Counted from the first letter of the stretch, positions 30,820 to 39,096 are shown. The stretch is DNA of 64,000 nucleotides from Bermanella marisrubri (GCF_012295615.1 NZ_CP051183.1:1949001-2013000); one strand, 5' to 3'. Program-made: numbers and translations. The notes: a model not told the origin generated them from the sequence alone.

Positions 30820-31722
30820 TTATTTCGTATGGTTTGCTAACCACATCCCCAAGAACAAAACACTCACACCCAATATAAAATCCACACCTATTTGCTCGCC
30901 TAAAAACAATACCCCCGCCAAAGCGCCCGCTGGAATAATGATAAAACCCAGCTGACTAATAAAAACAGGAGTAGCAAGCTTCTGTAGCTTAAAGAACCAG
31001 AGATAGCTTTGTGCGGTAATCAGAGACTGAACGATGAGTATCAGAAGTATCTCAGTATGTGCAAACAACAATACCTCTAAGCGGTTTTGAAGCATCAGAT
31101 ACATGAATATACCAAACGCTCCACCCATCAGCATACCAGGGGCTAATTGATTAGGCGTAGCCCCCTTTGGCCATGCTCTAGTGCGGTAAATATTGCCAAC
31201 CCCTAGAGCAACAGGAATCAATAGACCCAGCAGCATCGTATTTATGCTACTACTCGTCATCGCTACCGATTGATTACCAAGTAGCACCCATGCACAGCCT
31301 GCTACGCTAATGACAAGACCAGCAACTCGCAGGCGCTGGATGCGTTCCAGCTTCAGCAGCAATGCCAAGCCATAGGTTACCAATGAAGGCAACGCGTAAT
31401 AGACAGATGTTATTGCTGCGCCTAGTTCAACAGCGATGGAAAACGCAACCGCATTGGGAATAGCGATTGCAGTTAAACCACTCATCATGAAATAGCGTTT
31501 GTGTAACTTTGCGCCCGCACTGCCATGAATCAGATTGAACACAGATAAGATCAACCCCGCTCCTGTGGCCTGCCAAAAGGCATAAGCTAAAGGATCGATC
31601 CCCTTAGCAACGGCTATTTTCGCCATGGGCAACATGAGCGCAATCGACACGCCTGTTATAAGTAACAACATATATGGGAGCCAGCGTCCATCTATCTCTC
31701 CGTAAGAAATCACCCTATTCAT
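30820..31722 (-). CDS. EamA/DMT-family transporter
   Basis: 300 residues from ATG 31722 (MNRVISYGEIDGRWLPYML), preceded by GAGGAG at the right distance; a longer frame from 31755 lacks such a site. About ten membrane helices form two EamA repeats (YALPSLVTYGLALLLKLERI and FIIIPAGALAGVLFLGEQIGVDFILG). Substrate unknown. It is divergent from the nitroreductase gene. Confidence 0.87.
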   Translation of the reverse strand: MNRVISYGEIDGRWLPYMLLLITGVSIALMLPMAKIAVAKGIDPLAYAFWQATGAGLILSVFNLIHGSAGAKLHKRYFMMSGLTAIAIPNAVAFSIAVELGAAITSVYYALPSLVTYGLALLLKLERIQRLRVAGLVISVAGCAWVLLGNQSVAMTSSSINTMLLGLLIPVALGVGNIYRTRAWPKGATPNQLAPGMLMGGAFGIFMYLMLQNRLEVLLFAHTEILLILIVQSLITAQSYLWFFKLQKLATPVFISQLGFIIIPAGALAGVLFLGEQIGVDFILGVSVLFLGMWLANHTK

Positions 31723-31936
31723 GCTTCTTTCTCCTCGGTATGTATTTCGAAGCAATACTGAGCTGCAAGCGAATAATCATCACCCCCTATTCCGTGAAAT
31801 GAGTTTTCACGATTTGATCGTCGATGTGCCTGATCACATCACACAAAATGGTCACATCTACCGAATTGAAGAATCGGATCGCTAATCGACCGCAAAGAAA
31901 CTCACAAATAGAAATTCAAAACCAGGAACCCAAAAC

Positions 31937-32578
31937 ATGGAAAACAGCATGAACTTTACTCAAGCATTACAATGGCGTTACGCACCAAAGCAATTAAATG
32001 GAAACGCAGTACCCGCGAGTACACTAGGCAGAATCATTGACGCGGCACATTTAGCACCGTCATCGTATGGCCTACAACCCTATAGTGTGATTGTGGTTCA
32101 AAATAAAAATCTGCTGAACCAAATCTTTCTCAAAGCCTGTCCACAAGCGCAAATTCAAGGCTCCTCAGAGTTATTAGTGTTTGCATCCAAAACACAGGTT
32201 AACGATGAATTAGTGGACAACTACATCCGCGGGCTTGCTGACGCGAAGAAACAACCTGAAGCGAACTTCAGCGAATTTTCTAGCGCAATGAAAGCAGCCA
32301 TTAATAGCATGGAATCAAACGATGCAAAAAAGGAATGGGCCAATCGACAAGCCTATATCAGTCTTGGTTTGGCAGTATCCGCAGCGGCACTGGAAAAAGT
32401 TGATGCGGCTCCCATGGAAGGTTTTGACCCCGAGGCTCTTGATGACTTGCTTGGTCTTAAAGAGCAAGGGCTATCCAGTGTTGTGCTTTTGGCATTAGGC
32501 TATCGCGATGAAGACGACAGCTATGCAAAGCAACCAAAATGGCGAAAGCCCTACAATGAATTCATTCAATGGCGATAA
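31937..32578 (+). CDS. NAD(P)H-dependent nitroreductase-family oxidoreductase
   Basis: 213 residues; ATG 31937 follows AGGAA by 8 bases. It is an FMN enzyme of the NfsB/dihydropteridine reductase type: the N-terminal WRYAPKQLNG, the FMN-binding LAPSSYGLQPYSVIVV (~35-50), and C-terminal ALGYRDEDD...KWRKP. Such enzymes reduce nitroaromatics, quinones or flavins; the physiological substrate is unclear. The LysR gene follows 81 bases downstream and may regulate it, which is inferred from proximity only. Confidence 0.88.
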   Translation: MENSMNFTQALQWRYAPKQLNGNAVPASTLGRIIDAAHLAPSSYGLQPYSVIVVQNKNLLNQIFLKACPQAQIQGSSELLVFASKTQVNDELVDNYIRGLADAKKQPEANFSEFSSAMKAAINSMESNDAKKEWANRQAYISLGLAVSAAALEKVDAAPMEGFDPEALDDLLGLKEQGLSSVVLLALGYRDEDDSYAKQPKWRKPYNEFIQWR

Positions 32579-32659
32579 AACACACCTCGACATGTAACTC
32601 CGCACTGCTTTCGGTATACTCCTTTCTCACAAAAGGATGGATTACATACCGGAGGCAGC

Positions 32660-33553
32660 TTGGATAGACTAAAAGGCCTTGAATACTACAAACGAATTGT
32701 TGAGCTCGGCTCTTTTTCGGCGGTGGCCGATGAATTCGACTGTTCCAACGCCGTTATTTCAAAGTATGTGAAATTTCTAGAAGACTGGGTTGGCGCAAAA
32801 CTCATCAACCGCAATACGCGCACGATTAGCTTTACCGAAGAAGGCAAACAATTTTACGAATATTGTTTGCGTATTGATGAAACCACCGCCAACTTACTAG
32901 ATAGCTTTACAAACGGGACTTCTCAAAAGGAAGTTTTGTCGATTGCCAGCCCGGTTTCCATGTCATTGAAAGTTCTGTCCCCGCTTATTATTGAATTCAA
33001 CCGTCTGCACCCTTCTATCAAAATCAAACTTGATATGAGTGATCAGGTTTTGGATTTTGTCGCATCCGGTGTTGATCTTGCCATTCGTGCAATCGAAAAA
33101 CCTCAGGACTCGACCCTTATTGCGCGCCACGTCACTGAAATCGATCGTGTGGTGGTTGCCTCTGAAGGCTATCTAACAGATAAAGGAACACCAAAAACCG
33201 TGGCCGAACTCGCTGAGCATGAGTGCCTAATATTTAGTTTGAGTAGCGACAGCCATGAGTGGTCCTTCATTGACAATAACGATCCTCAGAAAACAAAGCA
33301 CGTGCGTGTTAACGGCCCCATAATTGCTGACAATTCGCTGTTTTTGATCGATGCCGTAAAAGCGGGGCTGGGTATCGCCTCGCTGCCAAAAGCGTATATA
33401 GAAGACGAACTGGCTTCGGGACTATTAAAAGAGATTAAACTCGACGCATCACTTCAACCCCGGTCGTTATACGCTATGTATCCGGATCGTCGCTATTTAC
33501 CCAAAAGAGCCAGATTATTTCTGGATTTTATCAAACAGAAAATAGAGAAATAA
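32660..33553 (+). CDS. LysR-family transcriptional regulator
   Basis: 297 residues with a TTG start at 32660. GGAGG sits 4-5 bases upstream, which decides this start. The N-terminal winged helix (FSAVADEFDCSNAVISKYVKFLEDWVGAKLINRNTRTISFTEE, residues 17-59) and effector domain (VDLAIRAIEKPQDSTLIARH) match CrgA/DmlR-type LysR proteins. The target is unknown; the nitroreductase upstream is one candidate. Confidence 0.9.
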   Translation: MDRLKGLEYYKRIVELGSFSAVADEFDCSNAVISKYVKFLEDWVGAKLINRNTRTISFTEEGKQFYEYCLRIDETTANLLDSFTNGTSQKEVLSIASPVSMSLKVLSPLIIEFNRLHPSIKIKLDMSDQVLDFVASGVDLAIRAIEKPQDSTLIARHVTEIDRVVVASEGYLTDKGTPKTVAELAEHECLIFSLSSDSHEWSFIDNNDPQKTKHVRVNGPIIADNSLFLIDAVKAGLGIASLPKAYIEDELASGLLKEIKLDASLQPRSLYAMYPDRRYLPKRARLFLDFIKQKIEK

Positions 33554-33645
33554 CAATTAAATGAGTCGTATTGATGAATGGTTAGTAAAGTAGATAGCAC
33601 TCCCAGTTTCAGCAGCCACAGTCGATACAAACCTTATTAAAATTG

Positions 33646-33954
33646 CTACTTAACCTGAGAGCAGTCATAGGCAGCGCCACTGATGTAGCCTTGAGAGGAT
33701 GAAATATTACTAACACCGATAGGTAGATATACGGTATCCCCTCCAGCTTTTTTTGCCCTCTCTTTTTGTACTAACGCTGTTAAGAAACGGTTGTCCGTAT
33801 ATCGAACAGGAAGAAGGTTTTTGACTAGGCTACACTCCTCGGGCTCAGTTACAACAACATCTACACCAAGTCCTCCAATAAACGTTGAAGCTGCATAGTA
33901 AATACTAAAAATCCCAGTAGCGATTGCTAAAGTTTTCTTGCTGAATAATTCCAT
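33646..33954 (-). CDS. Hypothetical small membrane-anchored protein
   Basis: 102 residues, not recognised. An N-terminal hydrophobic segment (TLAIATGIFSIYYAASTFIGG, ~8-28) is followed by a hydrophilic domain with two Cys (EECSLV and YDCSQVK) that could form a disulfide outside the cytoplasm. The stop TAG is at 33646. It is convergent with the LysR gene and stands apart from DoxX, with a terminator-like hairpin between them. Confidence 0.55.
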   Translation of the reverse strand: MELFSKKTLAIATGIFSIYYAASTFIGGLGVDVVVTEPEECSLVKNLLPVRYTDNRFLTALVQKERAKKAGGDTVYLPIGVSNISSSQGYISGAAYDCSQVK

Positions 33955-34023
33955 TTTTCACCATCACTCGATATCAGTGGCGACACAATAAGCATCACGG
34001 ACGTTCTAGTCAAAGATTAAAAA

Positions 34024-34060
34024 ATAAAAAAAGGGCGACTGATCAATACCAGCAGCCCTT
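34024..34060 (-). terminator. Terminator of the DoxX/Ohr genes
   Basis: AAGGGC (34031-34036) pairs with GCCCTT (34055-34060), with an inner CTG/CAG. An A-rich run before it gives a T-run on the minus strand. It lies 33 bases after the DoxX stop. Confidence 0.75.
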
Positions 34061-34092
34061 GCTAACAAAGTAATTGGTTAATCAAAACATCG

Positions 34093-34476
34093 TTATTGTC
34101 GCTTTTCAGAAACAAGATCAAACGATGCTAAAACCAGAAGACCACCTAAAATCCCAAGGTTTTTAACAAAGTTTTGCATCTCATGAGCGCCTTCGACACC
34201 GGAGTAATTCCAAAAGTCATGCAAGCAGATATTGATGACAACCACCATCGCCGCCAAAACAAACGCCGCCGGAGCCACAAATCGATTAGCCAGAATAGAT
34301 AGGCTAGCGACAATCTGTGTAATACCAGCTGCTACCAGCAAAAAAGGAATAAAGATCATGCCATGCTTTTCCATTAAAGCCACGTGCATATCCCATGACA
34401 CAAATTTCATAATGCCAGGCAACAAGAAGTACAACCCTAGCAAGCTGCGCCCAGCAATAATCGAATACTTTTCCAT
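34093..34476 (-). CDS. DoxX-family membrane protein
   Basis: 127 residues with four hydrophobic helices. The N-terminal GRSLLGLYFLLPGIMKFVSW is typical of DoxX/YphA proteins, small inner-membrane proteins often linked to redox or thiosulfate metabolism. It lies 8 bases downstream of ohr and is probably co-transcribed, which fits a role in oxidative or electrophile stress (inferred). Confidence 0.85.
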   Translation of the reverse strand: MEKYSIIAGRSLLGLYFLLPGIMKFVSWDMHVALMEKHGMIFIPFLLVAAGITQIVASLSILANRFVAPAAFVLAAMVVVINICLHDFWNYSGVEGAHEMQNFVKNLGILGGLLVLASFDLVSEKRQ

Positions 34477-34484
34477 AAAATCTA

Positions 34485-34913
34485 TTATCCTATGATTGAT
34501 TCATTGTTTACTTTTACCACCACCTCAATATTGCCTTTAATTGCATGAGAATACGGGCAGACTTGATGCGCAACACCCACAAGCTCAACAGCCTGCGTCT
34601 GTTCAATATCCATTGTGACATCCAACGTCACCGCAAGAGCAAAACCACCATCTTCACGAGGTCCTATCGCCACATTTGCACGAACTGGAGCTTCTGTGAC
34701 TTTAATCTTTTGCTGTGACGCAACATGAAGAATGGCATTAGAAAAACACGCGGCATAACCAGCGGCAAATAGCTGCTCTGGATTATTACCCGCTCCGCTT
34801 CCGCCCATTTCTTTGGGGTAACTGAGGTCTAGTTTTAATTGCTCGTCTTCTGTTGAAACTGAGCCATTACGGCCAGCTTGAGCATTTGCGGCAACTTGAT
34901 AAATAGGGTTCAT
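34485..34913 (-). CDS. ohr: Organic hydroperoxide resistance protein (Ohr)
   Basis: 142 residues of the OsmC/Ohr family. The two catalytic Cys are in AAGYAACFSNAI (near residue 60) and VCPYSHAIKGNIEV (near 125), and the Ohr-type GGSGAGNNPEQLFAAG is present. The enzyme reduces organic peroxides using lipoylated partners; lipoyl protein and Lpd (44-45 kb) are elsewhere in this window. A palindrome like an OhrR box lies about 50 bases upstream, but no ohrR gene is seen here. Confidence 0.94.
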   Translation of the reverse strand: MNPIYQVAANAQAGRNGSVSTEDEQLKLDLSYPKEMGGSGAGNNPEQLFAAGYAACFSNAILHVASQQKIKVTEAPVRANVAIGPREDGGFALAVTLDVTMDIEQTQAVELVGVAHQVCPYSHAIKGNIEVVVKVNNESIIG

Positions 34914-34953
34914 ACACGGTCTCCTGAAAATTGAGTTTTAATCTATATTTAGA

Positions 34954-34971
34954 TTGCACACAATTTAATTG
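34954..34971 (-). promoter_or_regulatory. Putative OhrR (MarR-type) operator
   Basis: CAATT-T-AATTG (34961-34971), within ACAATTTAATTG, closely matches the OhrR consensus TACAATT-AATTGTA. An overlapping ATTG-CACA-CAAT palindrome (34954-34964) extends it. It lies 48 bases upstream of the ohr start. Confidence 0.55.
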
Positions 34972-35123
34972 CCATAAACTAATTAGGCAAGAGCTATTTA
35001 TTAGAGAAGCACTGGCGAACATAGGCAACACCTCTGAACGGCCCGTCACACGGGCTTTTAGAGGGTATCGGTCAAAAAAGGAACAGAGTATTCCAAACCA
35101 AGGAGAATCAATATATGAAAAAG

Positions 35124-35456
35124 CTACTGACCATGAGGGGCAAACATAATAATCGCCATCCCTAGTAAGGCCACTGAAGAACCCACTAAATCCCAAACGG
35201 TTGGCCTTACTCCATCTACTGTCCACAACCAAAGTATCGCCATAAAAATATAAACACCACCATAGGCAGCATAGACGCGGCCAGAGGCCGTGGGATGCAG
35301 GGACAATAACCAAGCAAACAAGGCTAAACACAACGCCCCTGGAATCAACAACCAGATGGTTTTGCCCTCGCGCAACCAAAGATAAGGTAAATAACAGCCG
35401 AGAATCTCGGCTAAGGCCGTTAAGAGGAAAAGTCCAAGTGTTTTAAGCTCAGGCAT
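35124..35456 (-). CDS. ynfA: YnfA/UPF0060 small membrane protein
   Basis: 110 residues with four hydrophobic helices. Family motifs are [38 protein letters not shown] and the [19 protein letters not shown] end. YnfA proteins resemble small multidrug resistance transporters and have been linked to drug efflux. It starts 3 bases after the next gene upstream ends, so they probably form a pair. Confidence 0.92.
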   Translation of the reverse strand: MPELKTLGLFLLTALAEILGCYLPYLWLREGKTIWLLIPGALCLALFAWLLSLHPTASGRVYAAYGGVYIFMAILWLWTVDGVRPTVWDLVGSSVALLGMAIIMFAPHGQ

Positions 35457-35459
35457 AAT

Positions 35460-35711
35460 CTACTTACTTCTACTTTTTCCTTGAAGGTAAGCTAGGAAGA
35501 AAATAACGATCAGTACCATTGTTATCTTGAACCCGTTTTCAACACCCAGCTCACTCACAGAGTAAGCAAGAATCGCTGTAAGTGTCAGGGCAAACAGAAT
35601 GACTTTAAATAGATTCGTTGGCTTTTCGGCTAATCGCCCTTCTATCGGTTTATTGAGCGCATTGGCCAATCGATTTTTGCCTCGAACGCCCCGCTGTTTG
35701 GACTTTAGCAT
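35460..35711 (-). CDS. Hypothetical two-helix membrane protein
   Basis: 83 residues, not recognised. A basic N-terminal ~30 residues (KSKQRGVRGKNRLANALNK) is followed by two hydrophobic helices at ~35-53 and ~59-76 and a short basic tail. It is 3 bases from ynfA, consistent with co-transcription. Confidence 0.55.
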   Translation of the reverse strand: MLKSKQRGVRGKNRLANALNKPIEGRLAEKPTNLFKVILFALTLTAILAYSVSELGVENGFKITMVLIVIFFLAYLQGKSRSK

Positions 35712-35860
35712 TCGACTAACACCTCTTTTGTTCCTAGGTCGTTTCTATTTAAATTAAAGGTCGTGCCAGCTACGATGAAATACGACAAATATGGCACAAG
35801 TCTTTTGGACACCCGATCTGACAAGGCTTTGCGGCCAGATATCGCTATGGGGCTAAGACA

Positions 35861-36283
35861 TCAATTGCAATAAGCAACCGCTCCTACTGGATAAACGCCA
35901 TCGTATCGGGTTTTGATGGTTATTTCTTTTTTACATTGAATATCATATGTTTTCCGCCAACTATCATCACTGTACCGTTTTATGACAAGCTGAATCCCTC
36001 CATCTACCTCGCAGATGAAAGTCTCTAATTCATGCCAGTCATCTCTGACTGTCAGCATCAATAGATGATTATTATAGGATGAGCTTCCGAACGACAATGA
36101 ATCGCCTGATCCGAGTTCATTCTTTACCCAGTTTTTATAATCCTCATAATCATAGGTAAAGCCTTCATCGATAGATAAGTTATGCATCATTAACTTGGCT
36201 GACACGCCTTCAACACAACTGGCATGCAAGGAGACTGAAAACAAAACTGATAAAAGAAGGGAAAGAGCAAATCGCAATGCCAT
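35861..36283 (-). CDS. Hypothetical exported protein
   Basis: 140 residues, not recognised. A signal peptide is clear (FALSLLLSVLFSVSLHAS, cleaved before the Cys near residue 22). The mature part has four Cys, which could form disulfides in the periplasm, and is beta-rich (GGIQLVIKRYSDDSWRKTYD). It is the first gene below the last attC-like site, so it may be an outlying cassette without an attC of its own or ordinary chromosome. Confidence 0.55.
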   Translation of the reverse strand: MALRFALSLLLSVLFSVSLHASCVEGVSAKLMMHNLSIDEGFTYDYEDYKNWVKNELGSGDSLSFGSSSYNNHLLMLTVRDDWHELETFICEVDGGIQLVIKRYSDDSWRKTYDIQCKKEITIKTRYDGVYPVGAVAYCN

Positions 36284-36333
36284 ACAAGGTTATCCTTATC
36301 AAATGTAAGCAATAATCGAAGAAAAGGTGTCCA

Positions 36334-36405
36334 GATTATCGAGGGAAGAAGTTCACAAGTCCAACCCATATTTTGAGTGAGCGGTTTTACCTTCCCTTGT
36401 TATAA
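36334..36405 (-). repeat. attC site, distal end of array, one end degenerate
   Basis: GTTATAA (36399-36405) and the arm CTTCCCTTG (36391-36399) pair with CGAGGGAAG (36340-36348) at 8 of 9 positions. The opposite outer site is GATTATC, two changes from RYYYAAC, so it is probably weak or dead. The stop of the zinc-ribbon gene lies inside it. Confidence 0.65.
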
Positions 36406-36918
36406 GAATTTTGGCACATGGCAGGCTACTGCACCTTTAGATTTTTTGTTTAGTTGCTTTTTGCTAGAAAAGTACTCAATAGAACCACAGTTTCTACAGA
36501 TGATACATTCATTTGAGATCTTAGGCTCAGTAGAATACCCCAGAACGTAAAAGCCGCCTTTTCTATCATAAATAAAATAATATTTAAGCTTTCCATAAAA
36601 AGGCCAGCGTAGCGCCAATTCGCTACTACAGGATTTACACTTGCAAGAAGATACTCCTTTTAGGGTATCTCCTCGCAGCCAATAATCCACTTTCTCATCT
36701 ATTTTTGAAGTTTCAATTTTACCCCATATTGAACCACATTCCGGACAAGCCGAAGCCTCCCTTGGCAAGGGGATTATCGGATCACTAAACAATGGGAGTT
36801 TGAACTTTTGAGGCTTAATTTGTAGGCCAGGTGGAAAGTCATCATATTCATCGAATCCTGACATAACCCTGCCCCTATAGAACAGTTCATTTCTGCATTT
36901 AGGGCACTTTTGGTTCAT
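36400..36918 (-). CDS. Hypothetical zinc-ribbon cassette protein
   Basis: 172 residues, not recognised. There are four CxxC-type pairs: KCPKCRN (~4-9), CPECGS (~60), CKCKSC (~94-99) and CIICRNCGS (~141-147), suggesting two zinc ribbons. The remainder is Lys- and Tyr-rich with no catalytic motif. The stop lies in the attC at 36334-36405. It starts only 73 bases after the HNH-like gene ends, with no intact attC between, so the two may travel as a two-gene cassette. Confidence 0.6.
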   Translation of the reverse strand: MNQKCPKCRNELFYRGRVMSGFDEYDDFPPGLQIKPQKFKLPLFSDPIIPLPREASACPECGSIWGKIETSKIDEKVDYWLRGDTLKGVSSCKCKSCSSELALRWPFYGKLKYYFIYDRKGGFYVLGYSTEPKISNECIICRNCGSIEYFSSKKQLNKKSKGAVACHVPKFL

Positions 36919-36991
36919 TGTTTCTTTTTATACACCTCTACTCTTGGGCGAGGTATTTTTCGCGACCTAAGCAATGGTTTGTTAGTGTATT
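36919..36991 (-). other. Short gap between two cassette genes with doubtful attC remnant
   Basis: The minus strand reads CACTAAC (36981-36987) just after the upstream stop, like the first end of an attC. No complementary GTT arm follows before the next ATG. A small stem ACCTC/GAGGT lies in the middle. Either an attC was partly deleted or this is an ordinary intergenic gap. Confidence 0.35.
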
Positions 36992-37705
36992 TCATACTTT
37001 ACCTTTCCTAGCCAATTCGGTCGCCATGTTTGAAATATACTTCATTTCAGTAATTTCACGCGGAAGCATTGTCAGCTTACCGTTAGTACTAATTGACGCT
37101 GAAACGACCACACTTGGAATACGATGTCCACTTACGACAAACACCCAAAAAATACCTCCAAATGTAAATCGATAGACAACATGCCCCTCAAGTTTGGTTT
37201 TCGTTGGCTGAATTATCAGATCTTTTTGCAGGGCACCCTCATGTGTAATTGGAGACATTATGAAAGGGTATTCACAATCTCGCCCAGCATCTTCAGCTAA
37301 AATCATTTTTCTCAGCTTTTCCTCGTGAGGACCGAGGCTAACCTGCTTAAAAATATCTAGGCTTGAAATGCTAGATCGCCATAGAATGGATAGGGAAAAT
37401 AATTTGAATTTAACGTAGTCTATACCCTCAATATGAATTAGATTTCCGTCGCGACTAACAGTTAATTCGACACCGCCTTGCAATACCGTACTTGCGTATC
37501 TTTCGTATTTAGATAATCTCTGCTCACAATCACCACAAAGTAAATACTCTCTAACCCCCTTCTGAATAAAAGTACTCTTTTCACTTTCTTCAACAGAGAT
37601 CCTATAAAACCGGTGCTTTTCATCGTACAAAGACCTATATAAGAATTCTGGAATAATATGAGAATTCTTAAGTTGGCAATCTCTTTTGCACAATCTACAA
37701 GTCAT
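36992..37705 (-). CDS. HNH-like zinc-binding cassette protein
   Basis: 237 residues. The N-terminus has CRLCKRDCQLKNSHIIPEF (C3, C6, H16) and a second pair CGDCEQRL near 57-60. This arrangement, seen in many uncharacterised proteins, resembles the treble-clef zinc site of HNH nucleases. A nuclease catalytic His is not certain, so activity is inferred only. The C-terminal half is beta-rich. Its ATG is 11 bases after the attC end at 37716, as expected for a cassette gene. Confidence 0.6.
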   Translation of the reverse strand: MTCRLCKRDCQLKNSHIIPEFLYRSLYDEKHRFYRISVEESEKSTFIQKGVREYLLCGDCEQRLSKYERYASTVLQGGVELTVSRDGNLIHIEGIDYVKFKLFSLSILWRSSISSLDIFKQVSLGPHEEKLRKMILAEDAGRDCEYPFIMSPITHEGALQKDLIIQPTKTKLEGHVVYRFTFGGIFWVFVVSGHRIPSVVVSASISTNGKLTMLPREITEMKYISNMATELARKGKV

Positions 37706-37715
37706 ATGCTTCTTA

Positions 37716-37820
37716 CACTAACGCCGCGCTCAGCCGCTGCCAAAAAAAGTGGCGTTTGTTTTTCGGTTTTTTGCAAAACAAGTGACGCTTTTAGCAGTCG
37801 GTTGCAGCGCCTTGTTATAG
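37716..37820 (-). repeat. attC site (105 bases)
   Basis: The plus strand starts CACTAAC-GCCGCGCTC and ends GCGCC-TT-GTTATAG. The outer AAC/GTT and inner GGCGC-type arms are complementary, and the centre is long, like Vibrio-type repeats. It lies between the HNH-like and DUF4303-like genes. Confidence 0.85.
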
Positions 37821-37828
37821 CTTACCAC

Positions 37829-38422
37829 CTAGTTTTCCTCTCTAGAATCAAGCCATTCTACAAAGGACAGATGAGTTTCTGGTGTATTTAGACGTTTAGA
37901 CCATGAAGTAGCTTTTTTAGATGGGACTTCTGAATCTGAAACCCATACGTTTAGATAATGATCTGATGAAAAAATACCTTTCTTCTTTAATTTTTCCATT
38001 GTCCGAACAGCAAGCTGATAAACACGATTCCTGTATTCTGCGTGCCAATTATCATCATTGTCGTAATCCTCACATTCTTCGTATAAAGCGTTTATGGAAG
38101 AATGTAGCTCATCTAATTTGGATGTATTTTCCTCAATATCCCAATTATCAGGATCGTATAAGAAATCATCGGCAGTGCCACATTCCTTAAAATTAGCCAT
38201 TCCTGATTTAGTTGCCACACGAGGTGAAAATGTAACCCCTGAATCATCAGAGCAAATGGAAAACCCTAGAACATTTTCTTTCCCTGACTTTTCAATGCAA
38301 AGTAAGAATGACTCTTCTGTTGCATTGATCATACTCTCTAATAATTCCTCTTCATCATGCACGATGTTGGACTCCCTTCGAACTCGGACTGCTAACGAGA
38401 CTGTAGAAAAACTCTCAGTCAA
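37829..38422 (-). CDS. DUF4303-like cassette protein
   Basis: 197 residues, acidic and soluble. The layout resembles DUF4303: an N-terminal helix, LLCIEKSGKENVLGFSICSDD (~38-58), a variable middle with YDPDNWDIEE (~88-97), and a C-terminal W-rich NVWVSDSEVPSKKATSWSKRLN. The family is of unknown function and includes proteins near polymorphic-toxin immunity genes; a protective role is a guess. The stop is 9 bases from the attC at 37716. The first codons carry one arm of a 12-bp inverted repeat. Confidence 0.55.
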   Translation of the reverse strand: MTESFSTVSLAVRVRRESNIVHDEEELLESMINATEESFLLCIEKSGKENVLGFSICSDDSGVTFSPRVATKSGMANFKECGTADDFLYDPDNWDIEENTSKLDELHSSINALYEECEDYDNDDNWHAEYRNRVYQLAVRTMEKLKKKGIFSSDHYLNVWVSDSEVPSKKATSWSKRLNTPETHLSFVEWLDSREEN

Positions 38423-38559
38423 AATTTTTCATTAAAAATAGGATAAAAATCACCCTAAAAATACGCCTCAGTTTAAAATCTGTATAGGTTTTACCATTAA
38501 ACTTTCTTAAAATTTAATGTAGAGCGCGTATCATTTCTCCCTTCTAGGTTTTTCTACAG
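38401..38559. repeat. 12-bp perfect inverted repeat around an AT-rich leader
   Basis: CTGTAGAAAAAC (38401-38412) and GTTTTTCTACAG (38548-38559) are exact complements 135 bases apart. One arm is inside the DUF4303-like gene start and the other abuts the attC at 38560. The A+T-rich sequence between has no gene. It could fold the cassette's mRNA leader over its start codon, or mark the ends of a small inserted element. Confidence 0.65.
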
Positions 38560-38640
38560 CCTCAACGCCCACATAAAAGGCGGAGCATCAGCGACCTCCA
38601 GCGCAACGAAGTGGAGCGATTTTTGATGTGCTTGTTATGC
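38560..38640 (-). repeat. attC site (81 bases)
   Basis: The plus strand runs CCTCAAC-GCCCACAT-AAAA ... TTTT-GATGTG-CTT-GTTATGC. The outer AAC/GTT, CACAT/ATGTG and A4/T4 arms pair. The stop of the next gene lies in its right end. Confidence 0.87.
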
Positions 38641-39096
38641 ATTTTTTGCGGCCAAAATACATTCTGATATGGTTTCTCTACAGCCGCTAATAACACTCTT
38701 TAAACTTGATTCAAGTCCATCGCTACTATTGCTAAGGCTTGCCGAGTAAAGGTTGATACGCTCTAATGCATTCTTAATCAATTCGATATTGTCTAGATGC
38801 TTATATAGCTGTAGTGCTAACTTTTCATCTTTTGCCAGGTCTATAGATGGCCCATTTATAAAATTGTTAATAAAGTTGGAATCTAAACCACGTAAAACCC
38901 TGTTTTTTGACAGACTCTCATTTAACACACCAAGTTGACGATCTTGATCTTCAAGTTGATGGCACAATACTCTCAGCGCCGATTCTCTAGTTTGACCAGA
39001 CTTCCACTTGTCATAGAGAAATGCCAAAAATAAACCAATAAAGGCAGATGCAACCGCTACAAGCATTGGATCTTTAGTAAAACTTTCATAGCTCAT
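38635..39096 (-). CDS. Membrane-anchored coiled-coil cassette protein
   Basis: 153 residues, not recognised. One N-terminal helix (MLVAVASAFIGLFLAFLYDKW, ~11-31) is followed by a basic KSGQTRESALRVL and ~110 residues of helical, Leu-rich coiled-coil character (ALQLYKHLDNIELIKNALERI). It probably sits in the inner membrane with a cytoplasmic domain. The stop TAA lies inside the attC at 38560-38640, and the ATG is 18 bases from the attC at 39114, giving classical cassette geometry. Confidence 0.6.
   Translation of the reverse strand: MSYESFTKDPMLVAVASAFIGLFLAFLYDKWKSGQTRESALRVLCHQLEDQDRQLGVLNESLSKNRVLRGLDSNFINNFINGPSIDLAKDEKLALQLYKHLDNIELIKNALERINLYSASLSNSSDGLESSLKSVISGCRETISECILAAKNA

Noticed and set aside
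34061-34100. CTAACAAAG...CGTTATTG considered as a plus-strand attC
   Set aside because: Apart from the outer AAC/GTT there is no inner-arm complementarity, and it sits at the end of the DoxX gene.
35040-35056. GCCCGT/ACGGGC stem between ynfA and ohr as a terminator
   Set aside because: The T-run is on the plus strand, where no gene needs ending; there is none on the minus strand.
34867-35379. 170-residue minus-strand frame overlapping ynfA and ohr
   Set aside because: It is out of frame with two well-supported genes and has no family features.
35763-35798. GTGCCA/TGGCAC hairpin considered as another attC
   Set aside because: It lacks the outer RYYYAAC and GTTRRRY ends, so the array is not extended below 36334.
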